Positions 1 through 44,091 are shown, counted from the stretch's first letter. The stretch: 64,000 nt of DNA from Lates calcarifer (GCF_001640805.2 NC_066843.1:9325686-9389685); one strand, 5' to 3'. Program-made: numbers and translations. The notes: generated from the sequence alone by a model not told the origin.

Positions 1-30
<30 letters not shown>
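1..30. repeat. GT microsatellite
   Basis: Fifteen perfect GT units at the window edge; probably longer upstream. Confidence 0.95.
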
Positions 31-34
<4 letters not shown>

Positions 35-2411
35 GAGGAAGAGGGTGAGAAAAGTCTTGGATGTCAGGATGCAGTTTGAGGGGTGAAGGACTCCCCTGTT
101 GTATGCAAGGCCCTGGAGGATTCCTCCCCCCTTCCTCTCTTCCACCCCCTCCTCCCCCTCTTACACTCATCTCTTCCTCTGTGAGATTCACAATGCTGGG
201 AAGAAATGTGTCATTAACAGGGGAGACCAAAATAATGTTTATGGGCTCAAGCAGCACTGAAATCATTTTCCATATCAGTGCAACTGCATGGGCCCTGTGG
301 GGGAGTAAATCTGATTTTCTCCTCTCTGTGCCAATGGGAAACATCATGGGAAAGAAAACAGATTGGATTGTTAGAGAGATGGCCTGACGCAGCTGTGGGC
401 GGCTCTTTGTGTGTTTGGGTGTGTTGCTGCATGTGTGTTCGTGTGTGTGTACATCATGAGATAGAGACAACTATTAAGGGGAAGGCGAAAGAGAGAAAGC
501 AAAAATAAAAATGCGAATGTTTAGCGTGCATGTGGATGAGAGAATGAGATGGATGAGCCCCACTATGGTAATCACAATTTCATGCCTCAGGAATAAAGAG
601 CCATGACGCAACAAACGGCCCTGAAATGCTCTCATGTAACAATGGGTCAGTTAACAAGCGCACTCACCAAAGTTTGGACAGATAACAAATGGTTCTCCTT
701 GAGGAGTGTGTAGCTTCGCCGTATACAAAGAACAAAGTGCTCTTGGCCCTGCGAGCTCTCAGCAAAATGTCAAGCCTTTATTGGCCATTCCATAAGAAAT
801 GCTTGCATTTTATCCGAACCAGGAGACAAAAAAGCGACTGCTATAGCGGGCAGCATGGGGGGGGGGATTTAATAAACTAAAATGCTGATGGAAATAACAA
901 GGTGGTGCTTGGAGAGAAAACACTCCATAATGAGGGCCCGGTCCAAGCAAAACTGCAGTGGTTTGGAGTAATATGCACTTCCTGTTACATCATCAACATT
1001 TAAGTTCTCAGAAAGAAGACTGAATGACAGAAACTGAAAGCAGTTTAGTAATTTTTTGTGTTGTGACACTGCTTTTCTTGCGTGTGTGCTATTAAATCTG
1101 TGTTGTGGGTGTAGGGAATGTGAGCGTGCATGTGTGGGTGGGTGTAAAAGAGAGGGTAATGGGCCTTGAGCTCATTTGTCCTGGCCTGGTCCTGGCTGCT
1201 GTTAAGAATCCTGTCCTCCCACCTCCTGCGTCCCGGGCCTGGAATGCCTGCTTATTGTCCTCAGATGAAGCTGGTGACTCAGCACACTGCTGCACTTTCA
1301 CACGGATCATGGCGAGGACGCTTAAACACAAGGGTCCGAGTCCGAGTTCGGACCTTTCCCTTTTAGCCATTTGTCTAACCATTAACGTCCTGAGTGACTT
1401 TATGTCCAGTTTACTTTCTAGTCTATCAGCAACATTAAACTTGAGCCACAAACCCTGTCCTGTGTTTTACCCCTCACCCCCTGCTCCTTCTTCTTCCTCT
1501 TTGCCCTCACCCACACTGCTCACCCCTTTAGCCAGCTCTTACTTTGACAGTTAGAGGTCTTATTGTCTCTTAAACGACACACTTCCTGGCCTGGCCTCCT
1601 CAACAAATAGCTGCACCGGTGCTTGTGTGTCCAGCTCTTTATTTACTGTGCCCATAAAACGCCTCTTCAGCAGGAACTCTTCCAGACATTGCTATCTCTT
1701 CCCGTCTGCTACCCCACTAACCTCGCCCTCCCTCCACCCACCCCGCACCACCGTTGGCACAGGAGTGATGGGATCAGAGGCGGAGCCCCTTTTTGATGAT
1801 GAAAATAGGGGGCTTCATGAATGATTAATTGCGATGGAATTGAGGTGGAATGCCCCTTAAGGAGGCTGGCCAGGTAGTGGCACGCATGTTATACCTGCTT
1901 TGCCTTGAGAGGTGTTTTTGCAGACTCCTGTGAAGTAATGAAAGAGGGTGCGAAAGAGAATAGACAGTGAGAAACATATATTGGTGGGATGTGTGTATGT
2001 CCTCTGACATCGCTCCACCCTGACTAGAACAAAATATCCCTCAGAGACATTTTCTCCTATCTGTTTTCTCTGTAGCATCACGGCCTGTGTGGATCCATTG
2101 TTGTTTTCAGGCTCCCTGCCAAGCCGGGACAAGCCAGTTGGGCTAATTTGTTTAGGATTAGAATCTCTTATCCCTATCATGTCAACTTGTATATTGTATA
2201 AACAGCTGGTTGAAGTGGGCGGTGTGCTTCAGCTGACCTCCCCGAGCCAATTTTATTTGCATAGCACTTCTGCGGAAAAATTCCCAGAATCCCTTTTACC
2301 CTTGCCATTGCTTCAATCGCGAGCGAGTGGCTGACCACGAAGCCACTCTGCAAACACAGGCTGTCAACTTCTGCGAGACGACCACCATATGCACACACAC
2401 ACAATCACACA

Positions 2412-2500
2412 GAAAGAGGGAGAGGGAGAGGGAGAGAGAGAGAGGGAGAGGGAGAGGCTCACATATGCTCGGCAGCTCGCACACACACACACACACACAC
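2412..2500. repeat. GA-rich then CA microsatellite
   Basis: A GA/GGA-rich run (2412-2457) followed by ten CA units (2481-2500) in the bahcc1 5' intron. Confidence 0.9.
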
Positions 2501-2976
2501 TCCCACTCCCACACACTCTGCTGTTTTTCACTCTCAAAGTTTCTCACAGTTCCTCACACCCTTATCTACACTTGTAGTCTAAACTCTCGCCCCTTACCCC
2601 TCCTCTGGATGTTGCCTTGTAGTACAGGCAATCTCTCTCACTCAATCTCTTCCTCCGTCCATTCTTCCAACTGCTTCTCCTGCTCCCTTTCCACTTCTCC
2701 CACCCCCGCACTGACCACATCCACTAAACTCACTCCACAGGCACGCAGTGTGGAGAGTGTCGGAGGCGTGCGCTGCTGGCACTTTCCCCCACCCCTGCAC
2801 TGGGCCCAGCTCCAGGACTGGACCGCCTGCTCTCTCTCTCTCTCTCTCTTTCTCTTTCTCTCTCGCTTCAGTATGCCTCTGATCATCTGAGTTGTAGCGG
2901 GGGCTCGTTCCTTCGGTCCCACCATCCAACCACCCACCAACCCAAAATGATGAAGTCAGGGGACGGACTTTCTAAA

Positions 2977-3001
2977 GTGTGTGTGTGTGTGTGTGTGTGT
3001 G
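2977..3001. repeat. GT microsatellite
   Basis: Twelve uninterrupted GT units in the 5' intron. Confidence 0.95.
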
Positions 3002-5465
3002 GGGAAGCAACCAAAACAAAACAAACAAACAAAAAAACCCCTCTTGCTACAGTTGTTTCCGAAGTGAGGAGGAATTTGGCTACCAGTTGCGCTAATGTTT
3101 TCAAGATGACTTTGACTGTTTGAAGGAAATCCCCCCACTTTAGTAGCCATTTGAAATTCCTTCTCTGTTTTATTGTGAGGAAGTAGGCACTGGGTTAGTC
3201 AGCGGCCCTTCAGGGTAGTGTGCGCAGTCTGTCTGGGGCCACTGGTGTGTGCAGTTGCCCAATCCAATCCAGTTTCCCCACTTATGTTACTGGAAAGGGT
3301 CTGAAAACTTAGTTGTGTGTTTATGAGTGAATATGTGTGCGGAAAGTCTGGCTGGCTTCTTCTTGGGCGTCTGAATTCCTGGGCAGAACATGGGACTGCA
3401 TCGGTAGGAAAGTCTGATGAGAAAGACACTGAAGTGGGAGTGAAACTCACTTACCAACAGACATCCTGCTCAATATGTTTTTACTTGGTAAGTAAACATT
3501 CAGATGTCTATTTCTTCATCATTTCTGCCTCTACTCCCTGCTTTCAGCCGCCTTCCTTATATTAGTCAAGTGTTAAAGAGCCAAACTTTTAAGATTCACA
3601 TCTAAGGGCACACAAACACAGATATTCTTAATGACTTAAATAAGAAAACTTGTTTGAAATCAGTAATCCCAGTCTTATATGTTACCAAAACATGTTCTGG
3701 TGTCTTGTCTCACTGTGTCAGAGAGTGAAAGCAGTGCCAGCAACAGCTGCCGCAACTAGCCGCTGGATTCTGAGCAGCCCTTGGAAATAGCTTAAAGTTT
3801 CTTGTTTTCTCTTTGATCGTGTAACTCATGGTGATACTGATTTAATTTATTTGCGACAAGAAGGGAAGGGAGTGTGTGTTTTTCCACGGGGACGTGAGCT
3901 ATAATCATTCAGGGTTGCGTTGTGAGGAGCTACAGCAGAGCCTGGCTGCCACATGGCACTGACCGCTGACTGTGCAGCCTCAACTGCCTTGCGCTCGCCG
4001 ACTCCTTCTGTGACAGGAGGTCTTATAAACTAGCAGTGTGTGTATGCATGTGTCTTTCTATTTCCTGGCATTTCTCTCTTTCTTCTATCCTTCCCTCTCT
4101 CCCTCCCTCTTCCCTCTCTCTCTGTGGCACTTGCTGATCATTGAGCTGTGGAGAACAGGTTGATGCAGTCACACCTGCAATTTTCTCTCTGTCTCTCTTC
4201 TTCCCTTGTCACCATCACTCTCATCTCTCGTTGTGTGTCTGGTGTCCTTGTCTAGACGACACGTCCATCCGTCCCTTCAGGCTGCCGTCTGCAGATAAGA
4301 CGGAGAGCCGCAGACTTCCTTGGCTCGTTTTTCAAGAGCAGACAGGGAAATATGATGCACGGTGAAATAATTGTACTTTATCTTCTCTTAGACAATAGCC
4401 ATAGTGGTAGATATGTGCGTGTGTGTGTGTGTGTGAGTGTGCACTGCCATGCCCAAGCACACAAGTGCATGTGAATGGGTGTGCATTTCTCCGGGAGGAA
4501 ATTTTGATCTGATTCCCAGCATTCAAAAGAACAACGTGCTGTGGGTGGGAACTTGTCGTCTTCTCAGCTTTTTTTTTCCCATCACTACTTGGCCCACACT
4601 TACATGAATCCCTTTACATCCCATTATTGTATAATTCCTTGTTAAGATGCCGAACAACCACTCATCCTCAAGTTACATAAATGGGTAGGGAGCACTCATT
4701 GGAGCTGATTAGTGACCCAAATGGGGTAAAGATTATGACACCTCCCTCGCAGCAGCCTAACAATTGGAACCAGATTCATTCTGGAGAAAGGTGTGTGTGT
4801 GTGTGTGTTTGTTTATAAGTCGAGCAGTGGCTTGGGTGGGGTTTCAAGGTAGGTTGGGAGGGCTGTTGTTGCTGAGCAGCACACTGACCAACTGCATCTG
4901 CCCACTGCTGTTGTAATGGCTAGCGTTCAGCCTCCTTGCCTCGAGCGCTGTTTCTCTTTGGTTCCCATGACAACTGGGCCTTCTTCTCCCTGCTCCGCCT
5001 CTCCGCCTGCTGCTCGCTCCATGCCATCCAGGGGCCTCTGCTTGGGCCTACACTGCATTTGTGTTGTTGTTGTTGTTGTCATTGTTGTTCTTATTGTGCA
5101 CAAACTGGACTCCTTCGCCCTACACGGCTACGCTGGATCGAAACAGTAGCACCAGCTGACACCTCCACCTCCGGAGGTTCTGCAATATTCGTGTGTTTGT
5201 TTCGGCATTTGCGCATTTGAACACATTCGAACGCAACTTTTGTGGGTGAGCGTGTCAGGGTGGGATGTTTAGATGTCAGGGAGGGAGGTGGGGTTCCCTC
5301 ATCCCAGTGCTCCCCCCTCTCCTTTAATTCTCTAATAGGATTAATCTTCATCGCTGTCAGGGATCGGCGCCGATTAGGATGCACGTGACCCGATTTTCTT
5401 AAGAGCCCATACAAGTGCACTGCTGGCACCACTTAAGAACTGGAGAAATAAATAAACAGGGTTTT

Positions 5466-5466
<1 letters not shown>

Positions 5467-5497
<31 letters not shown>
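5467..5497. repeat. 31-base poly(A) run
   Basis: Uninterrupted A homopolymer. No retrocopy or SINE with target-site duplication was recognised around it, so its origin is undetermined. Confidence 0.9.
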
Positions 5498-5500
<3 letters not shown>

Positions 5501-7462
5501 AGGCCAAGAAAACACACAGTTTACAAGGAGCTGGCATAGTGGTGGCAGGCTCCTTGGATCCATGTCACCATTTAATAAGCTGCTAAATAAACAGTTATGG
5601 TGAGTCCAGCATTGGCGCTGTCATGCCTCGGACCTTCGCTCTACTTGTTCTGCACTGCTTTGGTTGGCGCTCAAACTGAAACTGCCCCAACACTAAGGGA
5701 CCAGTCCCACTTTTATAACCTGTGTGCTTTCTTACCAACACCTCTTCATTAGGCTGTCCATGGGTTCAGGGAGGGCATCATTAACACAGTGTCTTTCTCT
5801 TGCGGTTTGCTCAAGCATTCGCATGGCGCTACGCTACACTGTGCAGCATCATGCAGTATATGTCTCAGCAAGAGGTGAAAGGTAGACACATGAGGAAAGG
5901 TCATTTAGTGCGAGTGACAGGTTGTGGAGTCAGCAAACAGCCAGTGTGACAGAGGTGAAGGCCACTACTTTGTTATTCTGTACCTACAACAGCTCAGATT
6001 GGAACCAGTGGTCAGCCCCTCTCCCTTCCCAGGCCAAACTGGATCACAGAGAGGCTTGATCTGGTCGTGTTGTTGGAAGGGCTTCATGTGCAAGTTGATC
6101 CAAGACCTTCCTAAGGTTTTCCTTCAATTCCCTTCTCCCCTAACATCAGCTTAAATTTCAAAGACCCCCTTGCCTGACATCTAGACATTCCCTTTTTTAT
6201 GTATTGTCCCTCTCCTCTCCTTGTCTTTCTGGCAGAGGCTCTATCTCCTGTGTGTGTGTGAAGAGAGGGCTTCACCGGCCTCTCTCTGTCACTCTCTACG
6301 TCTCTCTCACCCCTTTCTCTCTCTCTCTCTCTGGGGTGAGGTTGTTAATAATGCAGGAGGATTAGCTGATTTATGTGAGCCGGAGGCGCTGAGGAAAGCT
6401 GGGGTTCCTGGGGGCGACACGACAGAAAGAGAGGGAGGAGGATGGGTAGGCGACGAGTGTGCAGTGTGGAGGGCGGTGCCATACAGGAGCCTTGGGTGTC
6501 TGGATGATGATGGGAGCTGGATATGTGCCTGGCGAGCACGCTGGCCCTAATCCACCCCCTACTGCCACCCCCCCCCTCCTGACCCCCACCCTGCACTCTG
6601 CAGAGCTGTGCCAGGAGCGCTCCGCGGGGATGGGGGTGATAGGAGGTGGCAGCGGAGAAGGAAAGAGACGAAAGGAAGCTGAAAAGGAGAAAGGCGTGAA
6701 CACTATAGTATCTCATCAGGCTAAAGGCCAGTTTATACTTCTGCATTGAATCAATGCTGTAGCAATGGCATAGCCTAATGTGTACCTCCCTAGAAATGCA
6801 ACTATTTGTCACGGGAACACAGACCCCAACAACAACGATTGGTCCACTTGGTCAGCTCATACATGTCTCTCAGTGGCCAAACGAGCACAGAAACCTCGCT
6901 GTTCCGTTTGCCTCAATCAGTTCAATGGTCAGACACACACACTTCCAATGTCTTCTCTTTTTTCGCAGTAATTCCAGTGAAAGTAACTGTTGCTCAACAT
7001 TAATTAGCTCCACTCCAACATGCACATGAAGAAACTCAACACAGTGACATAGAAACCCCAACTCCTGCCAGCATTTTGGTGGTGTAATTGCATTGGTATA
7101 AATGCGCAAAATGGTGTAAGGCCACTCGCATAGGCTACAGCAAAATACTTAACAAGAAACACAACACATTGTTCTTGTTATATTTTCTCCTGTGGTCAAA
7201 TTTCAGTGGCTATTTTGCACTGTAGGTTAACTGTAGAACTGCTAGTTAAACACTAAGGTGACTTATTGTTTTTCTATGTGATAGACTGATGTGTGAACAT
7301 ACACGCATACACACACACAGACACACACTCTGGGCTACTTTTCAGGTAGTTTTCGAGGTAGGGCTCTATGGTTGGGGATTGTGGGGGATTTCCACCTGTC
7401 TGGGCCTGTGGTGCAAAGTGTGTGTGCAAGAAAGCGTATCCATACCTATTTCTATGTGTGAA

Positions 7463-7487
7463 GTGTGTGTGTGTGTGTGTGTGTGTG
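7463..7487. repeat. GT microsatellite
   Basis: Twelve GT units in the 5' intron. Confidence 0.9.
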
Positions 7488-8165
7488 CTCTGGCCCATGA
7501 GCCATAGCCTATTCGGTGCAGGAGCAAGTGGCAGACTGATGGGTTTATCCCTGCTGTCTGCCCAGAGGATGTGCTCACTCACTGCCTGGCTGATTAAGAC
7601 TTCCATGCAATTGTTCTCACACTCCCAGAAAAAAGCATCGATTCATGTTTGGACTGATTCATGCTTAAAGAAAATCAAATCACGCAGTGTTCCTTGTTAG
7701 ATCAGCTCGTCATGAGGGGCTGATAATGAATTTTTACCATGTCGCTCTCCCTCTACGTTTTCACAGCTAGCTCCGCGCACGCCGACGTATGATGCACAAT
7801 TGATGCAGTTCTGTGTGTTTGCGCGCGTGTGCGCTCTCATCCAGGAATCTCCATACATATGCATGAGACTTCACGGTAGTGTGACTTGGGGGAAATGAAT
7901 GTGCAAAGAGCTGGGCACCCGGGCCCCTCGCTCAAGTGCACTGGCGGGCGCGTAATGGGAATGCAATTTAAGCAGTGGTTAATCAGTGTGTTTTCTCCAG
8001 CTTGCCCAGCAATGCATAATAGACAATCAGCCCCCAGTCACATGGGCGTTGCTACGAATGGTCAATTACTCATCATAGTCTTGTTAAACACATAGTTCAG
8101 CCAGCCAGGGACAGATTGCTCTGTTGGTGCCATCATTATGGTAAAGAACAAAGCAAAGCAATGCT

Positions 8166-8560
8166 ATGTGTCAAAAAGAAAGGGGGACAGAGGGAGGGAA
8201 AGAGGAGATGACGAGGGCTGGGAAGAGGCTCGTCGAGATGTGACAGAGGAGGGAAAGAGAGGAGAAGAAAGGGCCGCTTTGACCAAGCAGGGGCAGGAAG
8301 GAAAAAAGGAGTAAAACACCAAAATGGAACCAAAGAAGAAAGAAAAGTACAGGATTGTCAGAGTCATGTGGAGAGAAAGCAAGAATGAAAGAAAGAGAGA
8401 CGGAGAGGAGGTGAAATGGAGCAGAGCAATAAGAGAGATTGAGGGCATGAAAGTGAGAGATGGAGAGCATAAGATAATGGAGGGAGGGAGAGAAATTGAG
8501 AAAGGGACACTGGGGAGCGGGAGCAAAAGTGTGTGAGAGCGAGAGGGAGAGAGCCTGAGA
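8166..8560. repeat. polypurine (GA-rich) tract
   Basis: About 400 bases with strong purine bias on the + strand and almost no long pyrimidine runs, in the intron just before exon w1. Such tracts can adopt triplex structures; this is inference. Confidence 0.7.
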
Positions 8561-8941
8561 AAGTGTGTACTCAGCTGTGAGATGAGACCTCTGTCTGCCC
8601 ATGGGGAGAGGTGGTATGAGGGGAGAGAAGACGAGGGGAGAGGACTCTGCTGTCAGTGAGGGGGAGGAGAGTCTCACACAATTTCTCTGTCTTTCTCGCA
8701 CACACAATCTCACTCATTCACCCTCTCCCCGGAGCAGTGATCAAATCTGCCTGGTTTAATGATTCCACCTAGAGGGCCAGTGGGCTCCATCCTTTTACAT
8801 CTACATCTAGATCTGATCCAGTTGCTTTCTTTCTTCTTATTTTATTTATTTTTTGGTCACACTCATGGTTACGGTGTAACATGCACTCCTCTAATTCTAA
8901 CCATGTTTTCTCTCCCTACCTTTGTCCCTGTGGGAATGCAG

Positions 8942-39529
<30,588 letters not shown>

Positions 39530-40106
39530 GCCTCCATGAGGACACTACTGAAGGACTCCTTGGGAGAAAGAATAAAAGTCCATGACTTTACCTACAAGAC
39601 AGTCCAGCCTTGGGAGACAAGAAGTGTTCCTTGGGTATGCCTCAAGGACCCATGGACTAAATGTCAGTGCCAAAGCAGGGGCTGTCTGAGGTTACACACT
39701 GGAGTCGATTGGAGTCTAACCTTGTTAGAAGTGAGGGGGATGTCCATAACTGGTTGATCCTTTCAAGAAGAATAGTAGAAAGTCTGGGTTCTTCCGGAGC
39801 ATCACAAAATTAAATAAGTGGCGTTTCAATCGTCTAACTAATCTCTTTTTAATAGATCCCATGTGATTGACAGCTTCATAACTGGTTTTAGGACTCATGC
39901 TTCCAGCTCCTATCATATGTCACCAAAGGAGAGCTGAGATTGCATTGGACTGTGCAAACTAACATGAGACTAAATACTCTCAGTGGACCAATTCTTTAAA
40001 GGTAGCCTTACCTGAGGGAATGGAAACGAAAGTGAGGCATGGGGCGCTCCTAGACCTCTTCATTCCAGGGAAGTTGAAAACATGTAAAGGATGTAAAGTT
40101 GATGTC

Positions 40107-40114
40107 TGTAAATA
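40107..40114 (+). promoter_or_regulatory. Pumilio response element (TGTAAATA)
   Basis: Exact match to the UGUANAUA consensus bound by PUM proteins, lying in the bahcc1 3' UTR on the sense strand. A second copy is 110 bases downstream. Function is inferred. Confidence 0.5.
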
Positions 40115-40223
40115 TTTTGAAATTTTCCCAATCAAGCCATACACTTCAGTACCTCTCACCTGTCTTAACTGTTCAGGTGTACATTGTACAGTTCAATTAT
40201 TGTATTGTTGTCTGTTGTCTATA

Positions 40224-40231
40224 TGTACATA
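40224..40231 (+). promoter_or_regulatory. Pumilio response element (TGTACATA)
   Basis: Second exact UGUANAUA match in the same 3' UTR. Paired sites at this spacing are consistent with post-transcriptional repression; not proven. Confidence 0.5.
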
Positions 40232-41475
40232 AAAGCTATTTTATATAGGAGTTTATTGTATATATATGAGATGTATCTTTCCATGTTTGCGATTGATTTA
40301 TTTTTATATGGGTGTAGAATACATTACCTTGTTTTTCCTTTGCTTTGGGAAGTCAAGATTGGAGATGTTAGTGTTGCACTGCATATGCCCTGCTGAGACA
40401 GACAGAGACAGACAGACAGAGCACAGACAAAGACAGAAGGATTTAGTCTACAACAGGAAAAGACTCACTTTCTGAAAGAGAGGGGTCATCCTGTTAAAAA
40501 AAAAAATAGGTCAAGTGGCTTTTGGTATAAATGTTCTGTTTCTTTGCATTTTTGTTATCCTATTTAAAAGAAAAACAGACAAAAAACATTTTTATTTATG
40601 TACCTCTCAGTTGGTCATCATCACAAGGCAGATCCCACTGGACTGCAATCACGGGTCACAAATGATTTAAGAGTAATGATATGAGTATACCGTTATGACA
40701 CAATATTTGTGTGTGATGAGTGTCCTGGCATCACTATAATCATGTCCACACAAATCAATTTAGAACAAGACTGGGTCTTTTAATGAAAATGTGTTAAATG
40801 TGCATTGCACTCATGAATGCATAGTTTAGCACATTATTACTTACAAAATACCAAAGTGTCTTTAATACCTTTATTTCCTTTATTTAAATTTAACATATGT
40901 CAAGCACCTGTACTGAACTCAAATCAGAAATCACTGGCAACTTATAGAATACTTGTCCTTGCATATACTTGCATATATATTGGCTTTGCATTGTGACAAT
41001 GGTTTCTTGCACATGTACCTGCAGTTTTGTTAAAAATATGCAGCAAAAGGCCACCTGGGAGTATGACTATGAAGGTCAAGGTACTGACAAAGTAAGATGT
41101 TGAGTACTGACAATTTGTTGGAATTAGCCTATTTTAGTTTCATCAGCCATCTGTGTCTATTTTGTACAGTACACGCACATACTCAATGCTAACTGTGAAG
41201 GACAATCAGATTCACAAAGCAATGGACATAGAGTAGGTTCACTCAATCTGAAAATTACTTAAGTTTATTTAATTTGTGCCAAGTACATTTTGTCTATTTT
41301 TGTTTTGTTTATGCAATCCTGAGTATTCTTTGTTCACAAAGTTTTATTTTGTTCGCCAACATTTTATTTATTGTCAATGTTGCTGTTTGTTCATGCCAAG
41401 AGCGCTTTATGAGAATGTGACATTGTTTTTTTGTTTTTTGTTTTTCTTGGTGTGATGTCGCATTTGCATTTCTTA

Positions 41476-41481
41476 AATAAA
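41476..41481 (+). terminator. bahcc1: poly(A) signal AATAAA of bahcc1 (first)
   Basis: Canonical hexamer about 1.95 kb after the stop codon, following a T/GT-rich stretch. It is the first of two closely spaced signals. Confidence 0.75.
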
Positions 41482-41513
41482 ACTGGCCTTGTAGAGGCCA
41501 TCTAGTGAAAAGA

Positions 41514-41519
41514 AATAAA
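41514..41519 (+). terminator. bahcc1: poly(A) signal AATAAA of bahcc1 (second)
   Basis: Second canonical hexamer, 38 bases after the first. Cleavage is expected roughly 10-30 bases later, near 41530-41550. Confidence 0.75.
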
Positions 41520-42990
41520 GCAACACTGGATTCTTCTCATCCACAAACCTCTGTGAATTAATTCTATTTATTTTGGCTCTGTCCCCTTCATCTCACTGCA
41601 TCTGCCATCTGCCAGCAACACATTTATGTTAAACCAAGCATTTCTACACCTACTCCACCTATTTTCCAAAACCTAATTTCATCAGATTGAAAAAGAAATT
41701 ATTTTTGCTCTGCTTTAAACACAGACATAACAAGATCTTTAAAGCAGTGAAAATATTACCACATTCACCAATTCACATAGTGTGTGCTCTGAGTGTGATA
41801 GAGTTAACATTAGAAAGCCACTCCTTAAGTGACAGAAACAACCCTTAGAGTACGGAATAGACAGATTCAGTAGAGTTATGTAATGTGACTAGAATATTGC
41901 CTTTGAAAGTCAGAATAAATTGAACTTTGTCATCCAAATGGAACAAACAGACATAAAACTGATACCAAAGAGACAATGTTTTAAAAATAGACCAACTGCA
42001 TCTGTACTTTTTTCTCCCATACATGCCTAAGGTAGGAAGAAGAAAACAAAAACAGGAAGTTACTCCATGAACATAAATGGAGAGACTACCATATAGCATG
42101 TCATCAGCTGATCAGTACGACTATAACAATCACCAGCAGTAGAGTCAACAAGTCAATGAGAAGTCTACATGACAAGCTCACACTCTTTCTCCCCTAACCA
42201 TCCCCCAGCCTCCACCTGTTCTAGTTGCTCATTACTAGACATGGTGATAGCAGCTCTTGCCTTGCTGGGCATTATGTATATCACATATCTCATTTATATG
42301 TGTGTGCTGGGCTCCGTTATTTATACCCCTTGGAGAGTTTTAACATGCTCCCCTTAGAATTTCGAGGCTACTTGGATTTATTTGTAAAGCACCATCAACC
42401 ACAAAACCCTTTTTCTGCCAAATTCTTTTATTTGTTGCGATAAATCCTTTGATGTAAGTGTCTCTGGCTGAACTAAGTTTATGTGAGCTTCGAGTTCTTT
42501 AGTAAATAGAGACAGATCTGTCACAGCATCAAATAAAGCCTGCTGGCTTTAACTGCCAAGCTCTGTAAATATGATGTTGACTGATTCAGAGAGAGATGTG
42601 AATTTTCATGATTCATGATAAAGTACATTTGCCTATTTCCTTTTAAAATGAATTGGTTCTTTGCTGTTGTATCTGTGGGGTGATAGAAAACCATGAGGTG
42701 GGCCCGAAAGCTAACTAAAACTACAATTTTGTCCCAAGCCCTTGGACAAGTCTGTCAGCATTCAGTGTGATAATGTTTTAAAGTGTAATTTCTGTACTTG
42801 TGCTGCAATTTTTACACAAAAATCTGTGACTTAGGATAAAAACTTTTTTATAGAGCATATGATGAATAAATATCAGATCAAAAAATGTAACATTTTATTC
42901 AAATTAAATGTTTGTTTCTCATCATAATAAAGGGATTTATAGATACATATTTTTTCACATCTCTTGAATAAAGGATAGATGCAAAGGAGG

Positions 42991-43004
42991 GCGCTCTCTA
43001 GTGG
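42991..43004 (-). promoter_or_regulatory. CTCF-like motif downstream of bahcc1
   Basis: The minus strand reads CCACTAGAGAGCGC, matching 13 of 14 positions of the CTCF core CCASYAGRKGGCRS. It sits 1.5 kb past the bahcc1 poly(A) signals, a plausible gene boundary. Motif only. Confidence 0.4.
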
Positions 43005-44091
43005 AACATAAAGCATGCTACATCATACACAATAAGCTTGCAGAGAGTGAAACATCTTTTTTTCAAATTTTGACTCAAAGACGCGGTGTAGTATCATCAA
43101 TTTTTAGTAGTGCACAAAATGGCAGCATTAATATGTGCCCTTCTCCATTCAACGCCTGGGGTAGCAGGTACATTCTTCTATCCCCACCAAACCATCCATA
43201 ACCTACAGCATCTGTCCATTTGTATACATGCTCATCAGCTTGGACAAAGCCGATCTCTGTAACCTGAATCAGTGACATAACCACTGGCTAAGCCTGAAGG
43301 AGACACAATATGGGTCAGTGACCTTTCTCTGCAGGCCCAGGGGTCTTTTTTTCCTGCATGGAGCCCAAGCGGTTGCCACCCCCTCCCCCGTAATGCCCAG
43401 ACAAGGGCTAATGGGCACATCAGTCATCTCCAACAGCAGGCCCAGTGAACACAAACAGTGCTGTTTACCACCACAACCTTTTGTGTTGACTATGGCCACT
43501 GCCCCGTGTCCAAGCCGGGGCCCTTCCTGTGTCAGCGGCATAGGGGCAGGAGGGACTCTCCTCGCCACTGGAGCCAGGGACGAGGTCAAGAGTGAGCGTG
43601 TGGGGGTATTTAGATTATTATGTTTTGAGACGGTTTTGCGTCATTGCCCCTCTGTGGTTAGAGATACACAGCCAAGATAAGAATCATAAGGGATCTAATA
43701 AGGACAATTTAGGTTGCGCTTAAGATATTTTTTGACAAATTATACACAGCCAACCAAACTAGCTGCATCTGTGGGAAAGATAAGGTCACTAAAACAAGTC
43801 AATGCACCAGAATTGTCAATTTCTTTCCTCATTTAGACCACATTTTAAAGGCTATAACCTGGATTCTGCTACCTCTCATTCGACAGGCCAGTCTGTCTGC
43901 CTTACTTTTCAGTGCCTGCCTGGTTCAGCTCGCTCAGCATCCAGACTGTGTTGCTCAGTGTCAACAGGAGGAATGCTTTCCTGCACAAATATCTACACCT
44001 CATAAATGTCTCGCCCTCTGCTTGACCCTGTCTGGCCTCTGACTGTGAGGGGGTTGAACAGGGGACAGAAAGCCTGGTGTGTGTTTGGGTC

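Larger units (their letters stand above)
1..8941 (+). other. bahcc1: bahcc1 5' intron (partial)
   Basis: No exon with credible splice sites and BAHCC1-like coding was found here, and no ATG resembling the family N-terminus. The stretch holds microsatellites (GT at 1-30, GA at 2412-2457, CA at 2481-2500, CT at 2831-2863, GT at 2977-3001, GT at 7463-7487), a 31-base A run (5467-5497) and a long purine-rich block (about 8166-8560). Open frames seen here are low-complexity or chance. A non-coding upstream exon cannot be excluded. Confidence 0.75.
39530..41540 (+). other. bahcc1: bahcc1 3' UTR
   Basis: About 2 kb of AT-rich sequence between the stop and two canonical AATAAA signals. It contains two Pumilio-type elements, a GACA-rich run (40395-40437) and several ATTTA motifs, as expected of a regulated 3' UTR. 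The end is inferred from the poly(A) signals and was not observed. Confidence 0.8.

Noticed and set aside
5467..5497. Poly(A) run as the tail of a processed retrocopy
   Set aside because: No coding similarity upstream of the run and no target-site duplication was recognised.
41493..41507. Further CTCF-like match in the bahcc1 3' UTR
   Set aside because: Only about 11 of 14 core positions match, which is not better than chance at this length.
43269..43680. Overlapping open frames of over 100 codons on both strands
   Set aside because: No recognisable family, no splice or start context, and open on both strands because of composition; probably a GC-richer non-coding block.
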